From contig NZ_MEDO01000019.1 in NCBI RefSeq assembly GCF_001724815.1, positions 1-64,000 of the forward strand: 64,000 nt of DNA, in the 5' to 3' direction. The position numbers were made by a program, and so were the translations under genes. Shown here piece after piece: positions 39,270 to 49,005 of this stretch. The DNA is from Arenimonas sp. SCN 70-307 (GTDB lineage: Bacteria > Pseudomonadota > Gammaproteobacteria > Xanthomonadales > Xanthomonadaceae). Within the stretch, counting starts at the first letter, position 1. Each line of letters opens with the position of its first letter. The notes beneath the pieces were generated by a model, which worked only from the letters and a program-made list of their open reading frames with translations, searched no databases and was not told where the DNA came from.

Positions 39270-40427
39270 ATGAAGACTTCCCGCCGCGTCCCCCTGTCCC
39301 GCACCGCCGCCGCCCTGGCGCTGGCGATTTCCCTGGCCCTGGCTGGCTGCGGGGGCGGTGGCGCCCCCTCGGGTGAAGGCGCCGAGGCCGCCAAGACCGC
39401 CGACGGCAAGCCCGCGGAAAAGAAGGTCGAGGCGGTGGCCGTCGAAGTGGCCGCCGTGGCGCGCCGCCCGATCTCGGCCAGCTACACCGGCACCGCCAAC
39501 CTCGAGGCGCCGTCCGAGGCCCAGGTGGTGGCCAAGACCTCCGGCGTGCTGCTGCAGCTGCTGGCCGAGGAGGGCGACAAGGTGAAGGCCGGCCAGGTGC
39601 TGGCGCGCATCGACCCCGACCGCCCGCGCCTGGAGATGGAGCGCGCCCGCGCCACCGTCAGCAAGCTCGAGAACAACTACCGCCGTTCGCAGGAGCTGCT
39701 GGCCTCCAAGATGGTCAGCGCCGAGGCCAGCGACCAGATCCGCTTCGACCTCGAGGCCGCGCGCGCGGCCTACCAGATCGCCCAGCTCGAGCTGTCGTAC
39801 ACCAACATCGTCGCGCCCATCGACGGCGTCATCGCCAGCCGCGCGGTCAAGCCCGGCAACCTGATCCAGCTCAACTCCTCGCTGTTCCGCATCATCGACG
39901 ACTCGCGCCTGGAGGCCGTGCTCAACGTGCCCGAGCGCGACCTGGCGACGATGCGCGAAGGCCTGGCCGTTCGCATGGTGGCCGACGCCCTGCCGGGACA
40001 GGTGTTCGAAGGCGTCATCGACCGCGTCAGCCCGGTGGTCGACGGCGGCAGCGGCACCTTCCGCGTCGTCACCGCCTTCCCGGGCGGCCAGGGCCTGCGC
40101 CCGGGCATGTTCGGCCGCATCGAGGTGGTCTACGACCAGCGCGCCAATGCCCTGACCGTGCCGCGCGCGGCCCTGGTCGAGGACGCCGGCCAGGCCTCGG
40201 TGTACGCCGTTCGCGAGAACAAGGCCGTGCGCGTGCCGGTCGAGCTCGGGCACCTGAGCGGCGAGCTGGCCGAGATCCGCAGGGGCCTGTCCGAAGGCGA
40301 GCAGGTCGTCACCGCCGGCAAGGTCACGCTGCGCGACGGCGCGGCGGTCGAAGTCATCAACGCCCCGTCCGCGGCCGCCGCCACGGACGTGGGCCAGGTC
40401 GCCGCCGCCGCCACCGCCGGGAACTGA
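39270..40427 (+). CDS. RND efflux periplasmic adaptor (membrane fusion protein)
   Basis: A lipoprotein adaptor of 385 residues that links an inner-membrane RND pump to an outer-membrane channel. The signal ends in LALAGC with Cys near residue 27. A low-complexity linker follows. Then come the lipoyl half-motifs (EAQVVAKTSGVLLQLLAEEGDKVKAGQVLARID), a short alpha-hairpin (about 100-145), the second lipoyl half (NIVAPIDGVIASRAVKPGNLIQ) and beta-barrel and proximal domains. It is the first gene of an operon with two pumps. No TolC-type gene follows. It starts at ATG 39270. Confidence 0.92.
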   Translation: MKTSRRVPLSRTAAALALAISLALAGCGGGGAPSGEGAEAAKTADGKPAEKKVEAVAVEVAAVARRPISASYTGTANLEAPSEAQVVAKTSGVLLQLLAEEGDKVKAGQVLARIDPDRPRLEMERARATVSKLENNYRRSQELLASKMVSAEASDQIRFDLEAARAAYQIAQLELSYTNIVAPIDGVIASRAVKPGNLIQLNSSLFRIIDDSRLEAVLNVPERDLATMREGLAVRMVADALPGQVFEGVIDRVSPVVDGGSGTFRVVTAFPGGQGLRPGMFGRIEVVYDQRANALTVPRAALVEDAGQASVYAVRENKAVRVPVELGHLSGELAEIRRGLSEGEQVVTAGKVTLRDGAAVEVINAPSAAAATDVGQVAAAATAGN

Positions 40428-40430
40428 GCC

Positions 40431-43400
40431 ATGAGCCTTGCCGAGTTTTCCGTACGCCGTCGCGTCACCGTGCTGATGGCGACGGCGACGATGGTGCTGT
40501 TCGGCCTGATCGGGCTGTTCGGCCTGCCGGTGAACCTGCTGCCGGACCTGAGCTACCCGACCCTGACCGTGCGCACCGAGTACACCGGCGCCGCACCCTC
40601 GGAAATCGAAACGCTGATCACCGAGCCGGTCGAGGAGGCCGTGGGCGTGGTCAAGGGCTTGCGCAAGCTCAAGTCGGTCTCGCGCACGGGCCAGAGCGAC
40701 GTGGTGCTCGAGTTCGCCTGGGGCACCGACATGGACCGCGCCAGCCTCGAGGTCCGCGACAAGCTCGAGACCCTGCGCCTGCCGCTGGAGGCCGAGGCCC
40801 CGGTGCTGCTGCGCTTCAACCCGTCCACCGAGCCGGTGATGCGCCTCGTGCTGGCCGACGCCGGCCGCTCCGAGGACGCCGCCGCGCTGGTGGCGCTGCG
40901 CCGCTACGCCGACGAGGAGCTCAAGAAGCAGCTCGAGCCGGTCGAGGGCGTCGCCGCGGTGAAGGCCGGCGGCGGCCTGGAGGACGAGATCCAGGTCGAG
41001 ATCGACCAGCAGAAGCTGGCGCGCCTGAACCTGGGCATCGGCACCGTGATCGACCGCCTGCGCGCCGAGAACGTGAACATCTCAGGCGGCCGCATCGAGG
41101 ACGGCAGCCAGCGCTACCTGGTGCGCACCATCAACCAGTTCGCCGACGTGGACCAGATCCGCGACCTGCTGGTGACCCCGCGCAGCACCGGCGGCGGCGA
41201 CAGCGCCGCGCAGGAAGCCGCGGCGGCCGCCGCGCGCGTGGCGGCCATCACCGGTTCGGCCGAGGCGCTGGCCGCCTCGGCCTCGGCGCAGAGCGCCGCC
41301 CGCGGCGGCGGCAACGCCGCGGCCGGCGGCCAGGCCGTGCGCCTGCGCGACGTCGCCACCATCACCCAGGGCTTCAAGGAACGCGAGTCGATCATCCGCC
41401 TCGGCGGCATGGAGGCCGTGGAGCTGGCCATCTACAAGGAAGGCGACGCCAACACCGTCAGCGTGGCCGACGCGGTGCACGAGTCGCTCGAACGCATCCG
41501 CAAGGAGCTGCCCGCCGGCGTCGAGCTGACCGTGGTCGACGACCAGGCCATCTTCATCCGCCAGGCCCTGGCCGACGTGCGCTACGACGCCCTGCTGGGC
41601 GGCGGCCTGGCCATCCTGCTGATTTTCTTCTTCCTGCGCGATGGCTGGTCCACCTTCGTCATCTCGCTGTCGCTGCCGATCTCGCTGATCGCCACCTTCT
41701 TCTTCATGGACCAGATGAGCCTGAGCCTGAACGTCATGTCGCTCGGCGGCCTGGCGCTGGCCACGGGCCTGGTGGTGGACGACTCGATCGTGGTGCTCGA
41801 ATCGATCGCCAAGGCGCGCGAGCGCGGGCTGGGCATCGTCGAGGCGGCCGTGGCCGGCACCCGCGAGGTGAGCATGGCCGTGGTCGCTTCCACGCTGACC
41901 AACGTGGCGGTGTTCCTGCCGCTGGTGTTCGTCGAGGGCGTGGCCGGCCAGCTGTTCAAGGACCAGGCGCTGACGATCTCGATCGCCATCCTGATGTCGC
42001 TGGTGGTCTCGCTGACCCTGATCCCGATGCTGTCCTCGCTCAAGGCCAAGGCGCCGCTGGCCTTCCCGGCCGAGGCGCCCGCGCCGCGCTGGGAGCCGAA
42101 GAACCCCGCGCTGCGCGCGGTGGCCTCCGGCCGCCGCGGCCTGGGCGCGGTCGCGGGCGGCCTGGTGTTCGGACTTGCCTGGCTGGTGACCACGGTCTTC
42201 CGCGGAATCATCGTGCCGCTGGGACGCGGCCTGTCCTGGCTGGGCCACTACGTCATGCTGCCCTACGAGTGGGCCGAGCGCCGGTACGCCCGCCTGCTGC
42301 CGGCCGCGCTGGCCCGCCCGGGCCGCGTGCTGGGCTTCGCCGCCGCCGCCTTCGCGGTGTCGCTGGCGATGGTGCCGACCCTGGGCCTGGACATGATCCC
42401 GCCCCTGGCCCAGGACCGCTTCGAAATGACCGTCAAGCTGCCCGCCGGCACCCAGCTGCGCGACACCGACGCCGTGCTGCGCGCGGTGCAGGAGCAGCAC
42501 GCCGACGAGCCGGGCGTGCGCGCCCTGTACGGCGTCAGCGGCAGCGGCACGCGCCTGGACGCGAACCCGACCGAGTCGGGCGAGCACATCGGCAAGCTCA
42601 CCGTGGTGCTGGGCGAGGGCCACACGCCGGCCACCGAGGCCGCCGCCACCGCCAGCCTGCGCCAGACCATGGCCACCCGCTTCCCCGGCGCCGAGGTGAA
42701 GTTCGGCCGGCCGGAGATCTTCAGCTTCTCCACGCCGCTGGAGATCGAACTGCACGGCGCCGACCTGGCCGAGCTGGAGGCCGCGGGCCGCCAGCTGGTG
42801 CAGCTGATGGAAGGCTCCGACCGCTTCGTGGACATCAAGTCCACCGTCGCCGAGGGCTACCCGGAGATCCAGATCCGCTTCGACCAGGAGCGCGCCGCGG
42901 CCCTGGGCCTGACCACGCGCCAGATCGCCGACCAGGTGGTGCGCAAGGTGCGCGGCGAAGTGGCCACGCGCTACAGCTTCCTCGACCGCAAGATCGACGT
43001 GCTGGTGCGTACCCAGGCCGCCGACCGCGCCTCGGTGCAGGACATCCGCAAGCTCATCGTCAATCCCGAGTCGGCCGTGCCGGTGACGCTCGATTCCGTG
43101 GCCGAGGTCATCCAGACCACTGGCCCGGGCGAGATCCACCACGCCAACCAGGGCCGCGTGGCCGTGGTGTCGGCGGGCCTGGCCTACGGCGACCTGGGTT
43201 CGGCCGTGGCCGAGGTCCAGCAGCTGGTGGCCGACAATCCGCTGTCGGGCGGCGTCGGCCTGCGCATCGGCGGCCAGGGCGAGGAACTCGCCGCGTCGGT
43301 GGCCTCGCTGGTGTTCGCCTTCGGCCTGGCCATCTTCCTGGTCTACCTGGTGATGGCTTCGCAGTTCGAGTCGCTGCTGCATCCGTTCGTGATCATGTTC

Positions 43401-43865
43401 ACCATCCCGCTGGCCATGGTCGGCGCGGTGCTGGCCCTGCTGGTGACCCGCTCGAGCCTGTCGGTGGTGGTGTTCATCGGCCTGATCCTGCTGGTGGGCA
43501 TCGTGGTCAAGAACGCCATCCTGCTGATCGACAAGGTCAACCAGCTGCGCATGGCCGGCGTGCCCAAGCACCAGGCCCTGGTCGAGGGCGCCAGTTCGCG
43601 CCTGCGGCCGATCGCCATGACCTCGCTGACCGCGCTGCTGGGCTTCCTGCCCATGGCCCTGGCCACGGGCGAGGGCGCCGAGGTGCGCGCGCCGATGGCG
43701 GCCACGGTGATCGGCGGCCTGGCCGTGTCCACGCTGCTGACGCTGGTGGTGATCCCGGTGGTCTACAACCTGATGGACCGCCGCAGCGACGAGAGCTATG
43801 TCGAACGCGCCAGGCCCATCGTGATCGACGAGGGCGAGGGCGAGGCGGAAGGAGCGCGCGCATGA
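40431..43865 (+). CDS. RND efflux pump, first subunit (Asp-Asp/Lys relay)
   Basis: An inner-membrane proton-driven transporter of 1144 residues, longer than the usual 1020-1050. The N-terminal TM1 is VRRRVTVLMATATMVLFGLIGLF. TM4 carries GLALATGLVVDDSIVVLES with the Asp-Asp pair of the proton relay, and TM10 has GIVVKNAILLID with the matching Lys. Extra length comes from an Ala/Gly-rich insertion (about 253-303) in the first periplasmic half and a loop with Pro and Arg before TM7 (about 535-590). It begins three bases after the adaptor gene, and its stop overlaps the second pump's ATG. Confidence 0.93.
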   Translation: MSLAEFSVRRRVTVLMATATMVLFGLIGLFGLPVNLLPDLSYPTLTVRTEYTGAAPSEIETLITEPVEEAVGVVKGLRKLKSVSRTGQSDVVLEFAWGTDMDRASLEVRDKLETLRLPLEAEAPVLLRFNPSTEPVMRLVLADAGRSEDAAALVALRRYADEELKKQLEPVEGVAAVKAGGGLEDEIQVEIDQQKLARLNLGIGTVIDRLRAENVNISGGRIEDGSQRYLVRTINQFADVDQIRDLLVTPRSTGGGDSAAQEAAAAAARVAAITGSAEALAASASAQSAARGGGNAAAGGQAVRLRDVATITQGFKERESIIRLGGMEAVELAIYKEGDANTVSVADAVHESLERIRKELPAGVELTVVDDQAIFIRQALADVRYDALLGGGLAILLIFFFLRDGWSTFVISLSLPISLIATFFFMDQMSLSLNVMSLGGLALATGLVVDDSIVVLESIAKARERGLGIVEAAVAGTREVSMAVVASTLTNVAVFLPLVFVEGVAGQLFKDQALTISIAILMSLVVSLTLIPMLSSLKAKAPLAFPAEAPAPRWEPKNPALRAVASGRRGLGAVAGGLVFGLAWLVTTVFRGIIVPLGRGLSWLGHYVMLPYEWAERRYARLLPAALARPGRVLGFAAAAFAVSLAMVPTLGLDMIPPLAQDRFEMTVKLPAGTQLRDTDAVLRAVQEQHADEPGVRALYGVSGSGTRLDANPTESGEHIGKLTVVLGEGHTPATEAAATASLRQTMATRFPGAEVKFGRPEIFSFSTPLEIELHGADLAELEAAGRQLVQLMEGSDRFVDIKSTVAEGYPEIQIRFDQERAAALGLTTRQIADQVVRKVRGEVATRYSFLDRKIDVLVRTQAADRASVQDIRKLIVNPESAVPVTLDSVAEVIQTTGPGEIHHANQGRVAVVSAGLAYGDLGSAVAEVQQLVADNPLSGGVGLRIGGQGEELAASVASLVFAFGLAIFLVYLVMASQFESLLHPFVIMFTIPLAMVGAVLALLVTRSSLSVVVFIGLILLVGIVVKNAILLIDKVNQLRMAGVPKHQALVEGASSRLRPIAMTSLTALLGFLPMALATGEGAEVRAPMAATVIGGLAVSTLLTLVVIPVVYNLMDRRSDESYVERARPIVIDEGEGEAEGARA

Positions 43866-46800
43866 GCATCGCCGAGCTGAGCATGCGCCGTCCGGTGACG
43901 GTGATCATGTTTTTCATCTCGATGGTGGTGATCGGCCTGATCGCCGCCTTCCGCCTGCCGCTGGAGCAGTTCCCGGACCTCAACGCCCCCTTCATCGCGG
44001 TCGAGCTGCCGTACCCGGGCTCGACCCCCGAGGAGGTCGAGCGCGGCCTGGTGCGGCCGGTGGAGGAGGCCCTGTCCACCCTGCAGGGCATCAAGAACAT
44101 CAACTCGATGAGCCGCGCCGACGGCGGCAGCGTCTGGATCGAGTTCACCGACTGGGACCGCGACGTCGAGGTGCTGGCTTCGGAGGCGCGCGAGCGCATC
44201 GACGCCATCCGCGACGAGCTGCCGGACGACTTCCAGCGCTACCAGGTGATGAAGTTCTCCACCAGCGACAGCCCGATCCTGCGGGTGCGCCTGGCCAGCG
44301 AGCGCGACCTCACCGACGACTACGACCTGATCGACCTGAAGATCAAGCGCGAGCTCGAGCGCCTGCCGGGCGTGGCCCGCGTGGAGATTTCCGGCGCGAC
44401 CCCGAACGAGGTCGAGATCGCCATCCAGGCCAACCGCCTCGCGGCGCACGGCCTGAGCCTCAACGACCTGGCGCGCACCCTGCAGCAGGTCAACTTCTCG
44501 GTCTCGGCCGGCAACATCGACGACGGCGGCCGCCGACTGCGCGTGCAGCCGGTGGGCGAACTGCGCGACGTGCAGGAGCTGCGCGACCTGGTCATCGGCG
44601 CCAACGGCCTGCGCCTGTCGGACGTGGCCGACGTGCGGCTCAAGCCGCAGCGGATGAACTACGGCCGCCGCCTCGAGGGCCGGCCGGCGGTCGGCATCGA
44701 CGTGTTCAAGGAGCGCAACGCCAACCTGGTCGAGGTGGCGCGCAACACCCTGGCCGAGATCGAGCGCATCGGCACCGACCCGGACCTGCGCGGCGTGCGC
44801 ATGATCCTGATCGAGGACCAGGGCGACAACGTCACCAGCTCCCTGCTCGAGCTCACCGAGGCCGGCATCATCGGCCTGGTGCTCTCGGTGGCGGTGTTGT
44901 TCTTCTTCCTGCGCCACTGGCCGTCCACGCTGATGGTCAGCCTGGCCATCCCGATCTGCTTCATCATGACCCTGGGCTTCATGCACTTCCTGGGCGTCAC
45001 GCTCAACGTGCTGACCATGATGGGCCTGCTGCTGGCGGTGGGCATGCTGGTGGACAACGCCGTCGTGGTGGTCGAGAGCATCTACCAGGAGCGCGAGAAG
45101 CACCCGGGCAACCCGCGCTGGGCCTCGGTGGTGGGCACGCGCCACGTCGCCATCGCGCTTTCGGCCGGCACGCTGAGCCACTGCATCGTCTTCGTGCCCA
45201 ACCTGTTCGGCGAGACCAACCAGATCTCGATCTTCATGGTGCAGATCGCCGTGACGATCACCGTCTCGCTGCTGGCCTCCTGGCTGGTGGCCATCAGCCT
45301 GATCCCGATGCTGTCGGCGCGCATGAAGACGCCGCCGGCGGCCACCGCCCGCACCGGCATGATCGCCCGCATGCAGGATGGCTACGCGCGCTTCCTGGAG
45401 TGGACCTTGCGCCACCGCTGGACCAGCGTGGGCGGCATCCTGCTGATCGTGGCGGTGAGCATCGTGCCCATGACCCAGACCAAGACCGACTTCTTCTACC
45501 AGGAGCCGGGCCGCGAGCTGGACATGTTCTACCGCTGGAACAGCGCCTATTCGCTGCCGCAGATCTCCGAGGAAGTGGCCCGGGTCGAGCGCTACCTCGA
45601 CGAGAACCGCGAGGCCCTGCAGATCGAGCAGATCTACTCGTGGTACAGCGAGCAGGGCTGGGCCGGCACCAAGATCACGCTGCGCAGCGACGGCCGCGGC
45701 CTGCGCGACCCGCTCGAGGTGATGGAGCAGATCCGCCGCGAGATGCCCAAGTCGGCCCGCGGCACCGTCGGCTTCGAGCAGGGCGGCAACCAGGGCGGGC
45801 AGGGCGGCGGCGACAAGGTGCAGGTCTCCCTGATCGGCGATTCCTCGGCCCAGCTCAAGCTGCTGGCCGAGGCGCTGGTGCCTCAGCTGGCGACCCGCAA
45901 GGAGGCCCTGCGCGACGTGCGCGTGGATACCGGCGACGAGAACGCCGAGCTGGCCATCAGCGTCGACCGCGAGAAGGCCCTGACCTACGGCTTCAGCGCC
46001 GAGGAAGTGGCGCGCTACGTCGGCACCGCCCTGCGCGGCACGCCGCTGCGCGAGTTCCGCCGCGGCGAGACCGAGGTGCCGGTGTGGGTGCGTTTCGACG
46101 GCTCCGAGCAGTTCGGCCTCGAGGACCTGGCCGGCTTCACCCTGCGCGCACCCAATGGCACCTCCATCCCGCTGCTGGCGCTGGTGAACGTCAACACCCA
46201 GGCCGCGGCCACGCAGGTGTTCCGCCAGAACCGCCGCACCACCCTCAACATCGAGGCCAACCTGGCCGAGGGCGCCACCGCGCCCGATGCCCGCAAGGCG
46301 ATGGAGGAGGTGCTGTCGGCCACCGAGCTGCCCGCGGGCTACACCTGGAGCTTCGACGGCGTGTTCCGGCGCAACGACGAGGCCGGCGCGCAGATGGCCT
46401 TCAACACCCTGATCGCGCTGCTGATGATCTACGTGGTGATGGCGGCGGTGTTCGAGTCGCTGCTGTTCCCGGCGGCGATCATGAGCTCGATCGTGTTCTC
46501 GATCTTCGGCGTGTTCTGGCTGTTCTGGATCACCGGGACGGTGTTCACGATCATGGCCTCGATCGGCATATTGGTGTTGATGGGCGTGGTGGTGAACAAC
46601 GGCATCGTGATGGTCGAGCACATCAACACGCTCAGGCGACAGGGCCTGGATCGCACGACGGCGTTGGTGCAGGGCAGCCGCGACCGCCTGCGACCGATCC
46701 TGATGACCATGGGCACGGCGATCCTGGGCATGGTGCCGATCGCGCTGAGCAGCACGCAGATGGCCGGCAGCGGCCCGCCGTACTACCCGATGGCCCGCGC

Positions 46801-46957
46801 CATCGCCGGCGGCCTGGCGTTCTCGACCCTCGTCAGCCTGCTGTTCCTGCCGACGATCTACGCCATCCTCGACGACATGGCCGCGGGCGTTTCCGCCCGC
46901 ATCGCCAGGGCCCGGGCCAAGGCCCCGCTGGCGGGAGCCGCCCCGGCCGTCAGGTGA
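43862..46957 (+). CDS. RND efflux pump, second subunit (Asp-Asn relay variant)
   Basis: An inner-membrane RND transporter of 1031 residues. TM1 is MRRPVTVIMFFISMVVIGLI. TM4 reads LLLAVGMLVDNAVVVVES, so the second Asp of the usual pair is Asn. TM10 reads LVLMGVVVNNGIVMVEH, with Asn where AcrB has the relay Lys. This belongs to a different RND subgroup from its neighbour. The start ATG 43862 overlaps the upstream stop (ATGA). Two dissimilar pumps behind one adaptor recall the hetero-trimeric MdtBC design. The end overlaps the convergent TraB-family gene by eight bases. Confidence 0.92.
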   Translation: MSIAELSMRRPVTVIMFFISMVVIGLIAAFRLPLEQFPDLNAPFIAVELPYPGSTPEEVERGLVRPVEEALSTLQGIKNINSMSRADGGSVWIEFTDWDRDVEVLASEARERIDAIRDELPDDFQRYQVMKFSTSDSPILRVRLASERDLTDDYDLIDLKIKRELERLPGVARVEISGATPNEVEIAIQANRLAAHGLSLNDLARTLQQVNFSVSAGNIDDGGRRLRVQPVGELRDVQELRDLVIGANGLRLSDVADVRLKPQRMNYGRRLEGRPAVGIDVFKERNANLVEVARNTLAEIERIGTDPDLRGVRMILIEDQGDNVTSSLLELTEAGIIGLVLSVAVLFFFLRHWPSTLMVSLAIPICFIMTLGFMHFLGVTLNVLTMMGLLLAVGMLVDNAVVVVESIYQEREKHPGNPRWASVVGTRHVAIALSAGTLSHCIVFVPNLFGETNQISIFMVQIAVTITVSLLASWLVAISLIPMLSARMKTPPAATARTGMIARMQDGYARFLEWTLRHRWTSVGGILLIVAVSIVPMTQTKTDFFYQEPGRELDMFYRWNSAYSLPQISEEVARVERYLDENREALQIEQIYSWYSEQGWAGTKITLRSDGRGLRDPLEVMEQIRREMPKSARGTVGFEQGGNQGGQGGGDKVQVSLIGDSSAQLKLLAEALVPQLATRKEALRDVRVDTGDENAELAISVDREKALTYGFSAEEVARYVGTALRGTPLREFRRGETEVPVWVRFDGSEQFGLEDLAGFTLRAPNGTSIPLLALVNVNTQAAATQVFRQNRRTTLNIEANLAEGATAPDARKAMEEVLSATELPAGYTWSFDGVFRRNDEAGAQMAFNTLIALLMIYVVMAAVFESLLFPAAIMSSIVFSIFGVFWLFWITGTVFTIMASIGILVLMGVVVNNGIVMVEHINTLRRQGLDRTTALVQGSRDRLRPILMTMGTAILGMVPIALSSTQMAGSGPPYYPMARAIAGGLAFSTLVSLLFLPTIYAILDDMAAGVSARIARARAKAPLAGAAPAVR

Positions 46958-48164
46958 GCTTGCTGACCAGGTTGGCACCGCCGATCCACACCGCGACGGC
47001 GGTGCCCAGGCTGGTGAGGAAGAAGTTCACCAGCACCCGGGCCACGCGGTTCTTCCACCAGCCGGTGACGTGGCCGGTGTCGTCGCGCAGGCGCAGGAAG
47101 TCCGCATAGGTGGGCTTGCGCACCCAGGCCTCGACCGCGGCGCTGACCGTGCCCGAGGCCAGGGCCGGGTGCAGCGGGGTGAAGGGCGAGGAGATCGCCG
47201 CGGCCAGGATGCTCAGCGGGTGGCCGCCGGCCGCCAGGCAGCCCAGCGCGCCGCCGACGGCGGTGATCAGCGCCCACTGGAGCACCAGCTCGCCGCCGAA
47301 GGCCGCGCCGCCCTGGACCCAGCCCCAGGCGAAGCCGCCGAGCAGGAACACCGCCAGGAAGATCGTGAACCACGGGATGTTGCTGCTGCGCGGCAGCGCG
47401 TCGAGCTCCGACAGCGCGGCCGCCGGGTCGTCCTGGTCGCCACGCAGGTGCTCGGCCAGGCCCTTGAGGTGGCCCGCGCCGACCACCGCCAGCACCTCGC
47501 GGCCGCCGTCGGCAGCCACCTGGCGCAGGCGCGCGGCCATGTAGCGGTCGCGCTCGGCGATCACGGCGCGGTAGAGCGGCGGGCTGCCCTCGGCGAACTC
47601 GCCGAAGCTCGATTCGAGCACGTCGCCCTGCTTGAGCTTCTCGATCTCGCCGGCCTCGACTTCCTCGTCGGCCAGCAGGCTGGCGCCCAGACCGGCGATG
47701 AGCTTGGTGCGGCCCCAGAAACCCAGGCCGCCGAAGGCCCGGCGCAGGGTGATGCCCACGTCGCGGTCCACCAGCGCCAGGCGCAGCCCGCGCTCGGTGG
47801 CGCCCACGGCCGCGGCCTTGAGTTCGGCGCCTGGCTCGACCTTGAGCTGCTCGGCCAGGCGCCGCTGGTAGGCGGACAGCGCGAGGTTGGCGGCCACCAG
47901 GCCGGTCTTGCCCTCGCGCAGGATCTGGAACAGGTCCAGGCGCGAGAGCGCGTCGGGGTCGGTCAACGCGACATGGCGCTGGGCGTCGAGCTCGACCGCG
48001 ATGGTGTCGTAGCGGCCGCTGGCCAGCGCAGCCTCGACCGCCTCGACGCTGGCCTGCGACACGTGCGCGGTGCCGAGCAGGGTGTAGCGCACGCCCTCGC
48101 GTTCGACGATGGCGTAGGGCTGGTCGTGCAGGCCGTCCGGGACGGCGCCGTCCGCGGCGTTCAA
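46950..48164 (-). CDS. TraB/PrgY family membrane protein
   Basis: A product of 404 residues with an N-terminal TraB/TIKI-type domain, of the fold shared with erythromycin esterase-like and Tiki metalloproteases. It includes YTLLGTAHVSQASVEAVEAAL with the conserved GTAHV motif, then DTIAVELDAQRH and EVLAVVGAGHLKGLAEHL with a second conserved GAGH. About four hydrophobic segments follow (from residue 275). Enterococcal relatives (PrgY, TraB) lower peptide pheromone levels; the role in proteobacteria is unknown. Its ATG overlaps the aguB stop. Confidence 0.85.
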   Translation of the reverse strand: MNAADGAVPDGLHDQPYAIVEREGVRYTLLGTAHVSQASVEAVEAALASGRYDTIAVELDAQRHVALTDPDALSRLDLFQILREGKTGLVAANLALSAYQRRLAEQLKVEPGAELKAAAVGATERGLRLALVDRDVGITLRRAFGGLGFWGRTKLIAGLGASLLADEEVEAGEIEKLKQGDVLESSFGEFAEGSPPLYRAVIAERDRYMAARLRQVAADGGREVLAVVGAGHLKGLAEHLRGDQDDPAAALSELDALPRSSNIPWFTIFLAVFLLGGFAWGWVQGGAAFGGELVLQWALITAVGGALGCLAAGGHPLSILAAAISSPFTPLHPALASGTVSAAVEAWVRKPTYADFLRLRDDTGHVTGWWKNRVARVLVNFFLTSLGTAVAVWIGGANLVSKLT

Positions 48165-49005
48165 TCGCGGTACCGCTTGAGCAGGTCGGCGTAGGCGTCG
48201 ATGCGGCGGTCGCGCAGGAAGGGCCAGATGCGGCGCACGTGTTCGCTGCGGCCCAGGTCCACGTCGGCCACCAGCACCTGCGGCTCATCGGTGCCGGCCT
48301 CGGCGATGAATTCTCCCTGCGGGCCCAGCACGTGGCTGGTGCCCCAGAAGCGGATGCCCGAGGCACCGAGCGGCGAGGGCTCGTGCCCGATGCGGTTGCA
48401 GCTGAGCACCGGCAGGCCGTTGGCGACCGCGTGGCCGCGGTGGCTGAGCACCCAGGCGCCGCGCTGCCGGTCCTTCTCGTCCTGGACGTCGTCCGGGTCC
48501 CAGCCGATGGCGGTGGGGTAGAGCAGCAGCTCGGCGCCGGCCAGCGCCATCAGGCGCGCGGCTTCCGGATACCACTGGTCCCAGCACACCAGCACGCGCC
48601 CGGCGTGAAGTAGAACTTCTCGTAAAAGCCCGGGTCGTCGGGGATGTGCATCTTGCGGTACTTGCCGGCGATGGAGCCGTCGGTTTCGAACACCACCGCG
48701 GTGTTGTGGTACAGGCCCGCGGCGCGGCGCTCGAACAGCGAGGACACCAGCACCACGCCGTGCTTTTTCGCCAGCGCGCCCAGTCGCCCGGTGCTCGGCC
48801 CGGGGATGGGCTCGGCGCGGTCGAATTCGTGGGTGGACTCGTGCTGGCAGAAATAGGCGCCGTTGTGCAGTTCCTGCAGCAGCACCAGCTTCGCGCCGGC
48901 CGCGGCGGCCTCGGCCACGCGCAGTTCGATGTTGGCCAGGTTGGCCTCGACGTCGCCGTGGTCGCGGTCCTGGACCAGGGCGACGCGCAGGGTTTTGTTG
49001 TTCAT
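48161..49005 (-). pseudogene. aguB: N-carbamoylputrescine amidase, frameshifted with internal loss
   Basis: The intact enzyme is a nitrilase-fold amidase that converts N-carbamoylputrescine to putrescine. Frame 1 (49005 to 48550) gives the N-terminal part with catalytic Glu (VLLQELHNGAYF) and Lys (YRKMHIPDDPGF), up to YFTPG. It then runs into unrelated residues and a stop. Frame 2 continues from near 48598 with VLVCWDQWYPEAARLM, holding the catalytic Cys, through to the normal end (DLLKRYRD). The two parts total about 283 residues against about 292 in the family. About ten residues after TPG are missing, and the loss is not a multiple of three. Either the gene is broken or the assembly has an error near 48600. 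Both ends keep ATGA overlaps with aguA and the TraB-family gene. Confidence 0.85.

Noticed and set aside
42269-43861. Plus-strand open frame extending the second RND pump by about 530 residues
   Set aside because: The extension overlaps the first pump in another frame and has no RND features. The real start is ATG 43862 (MSIAELSMRRPVTV).
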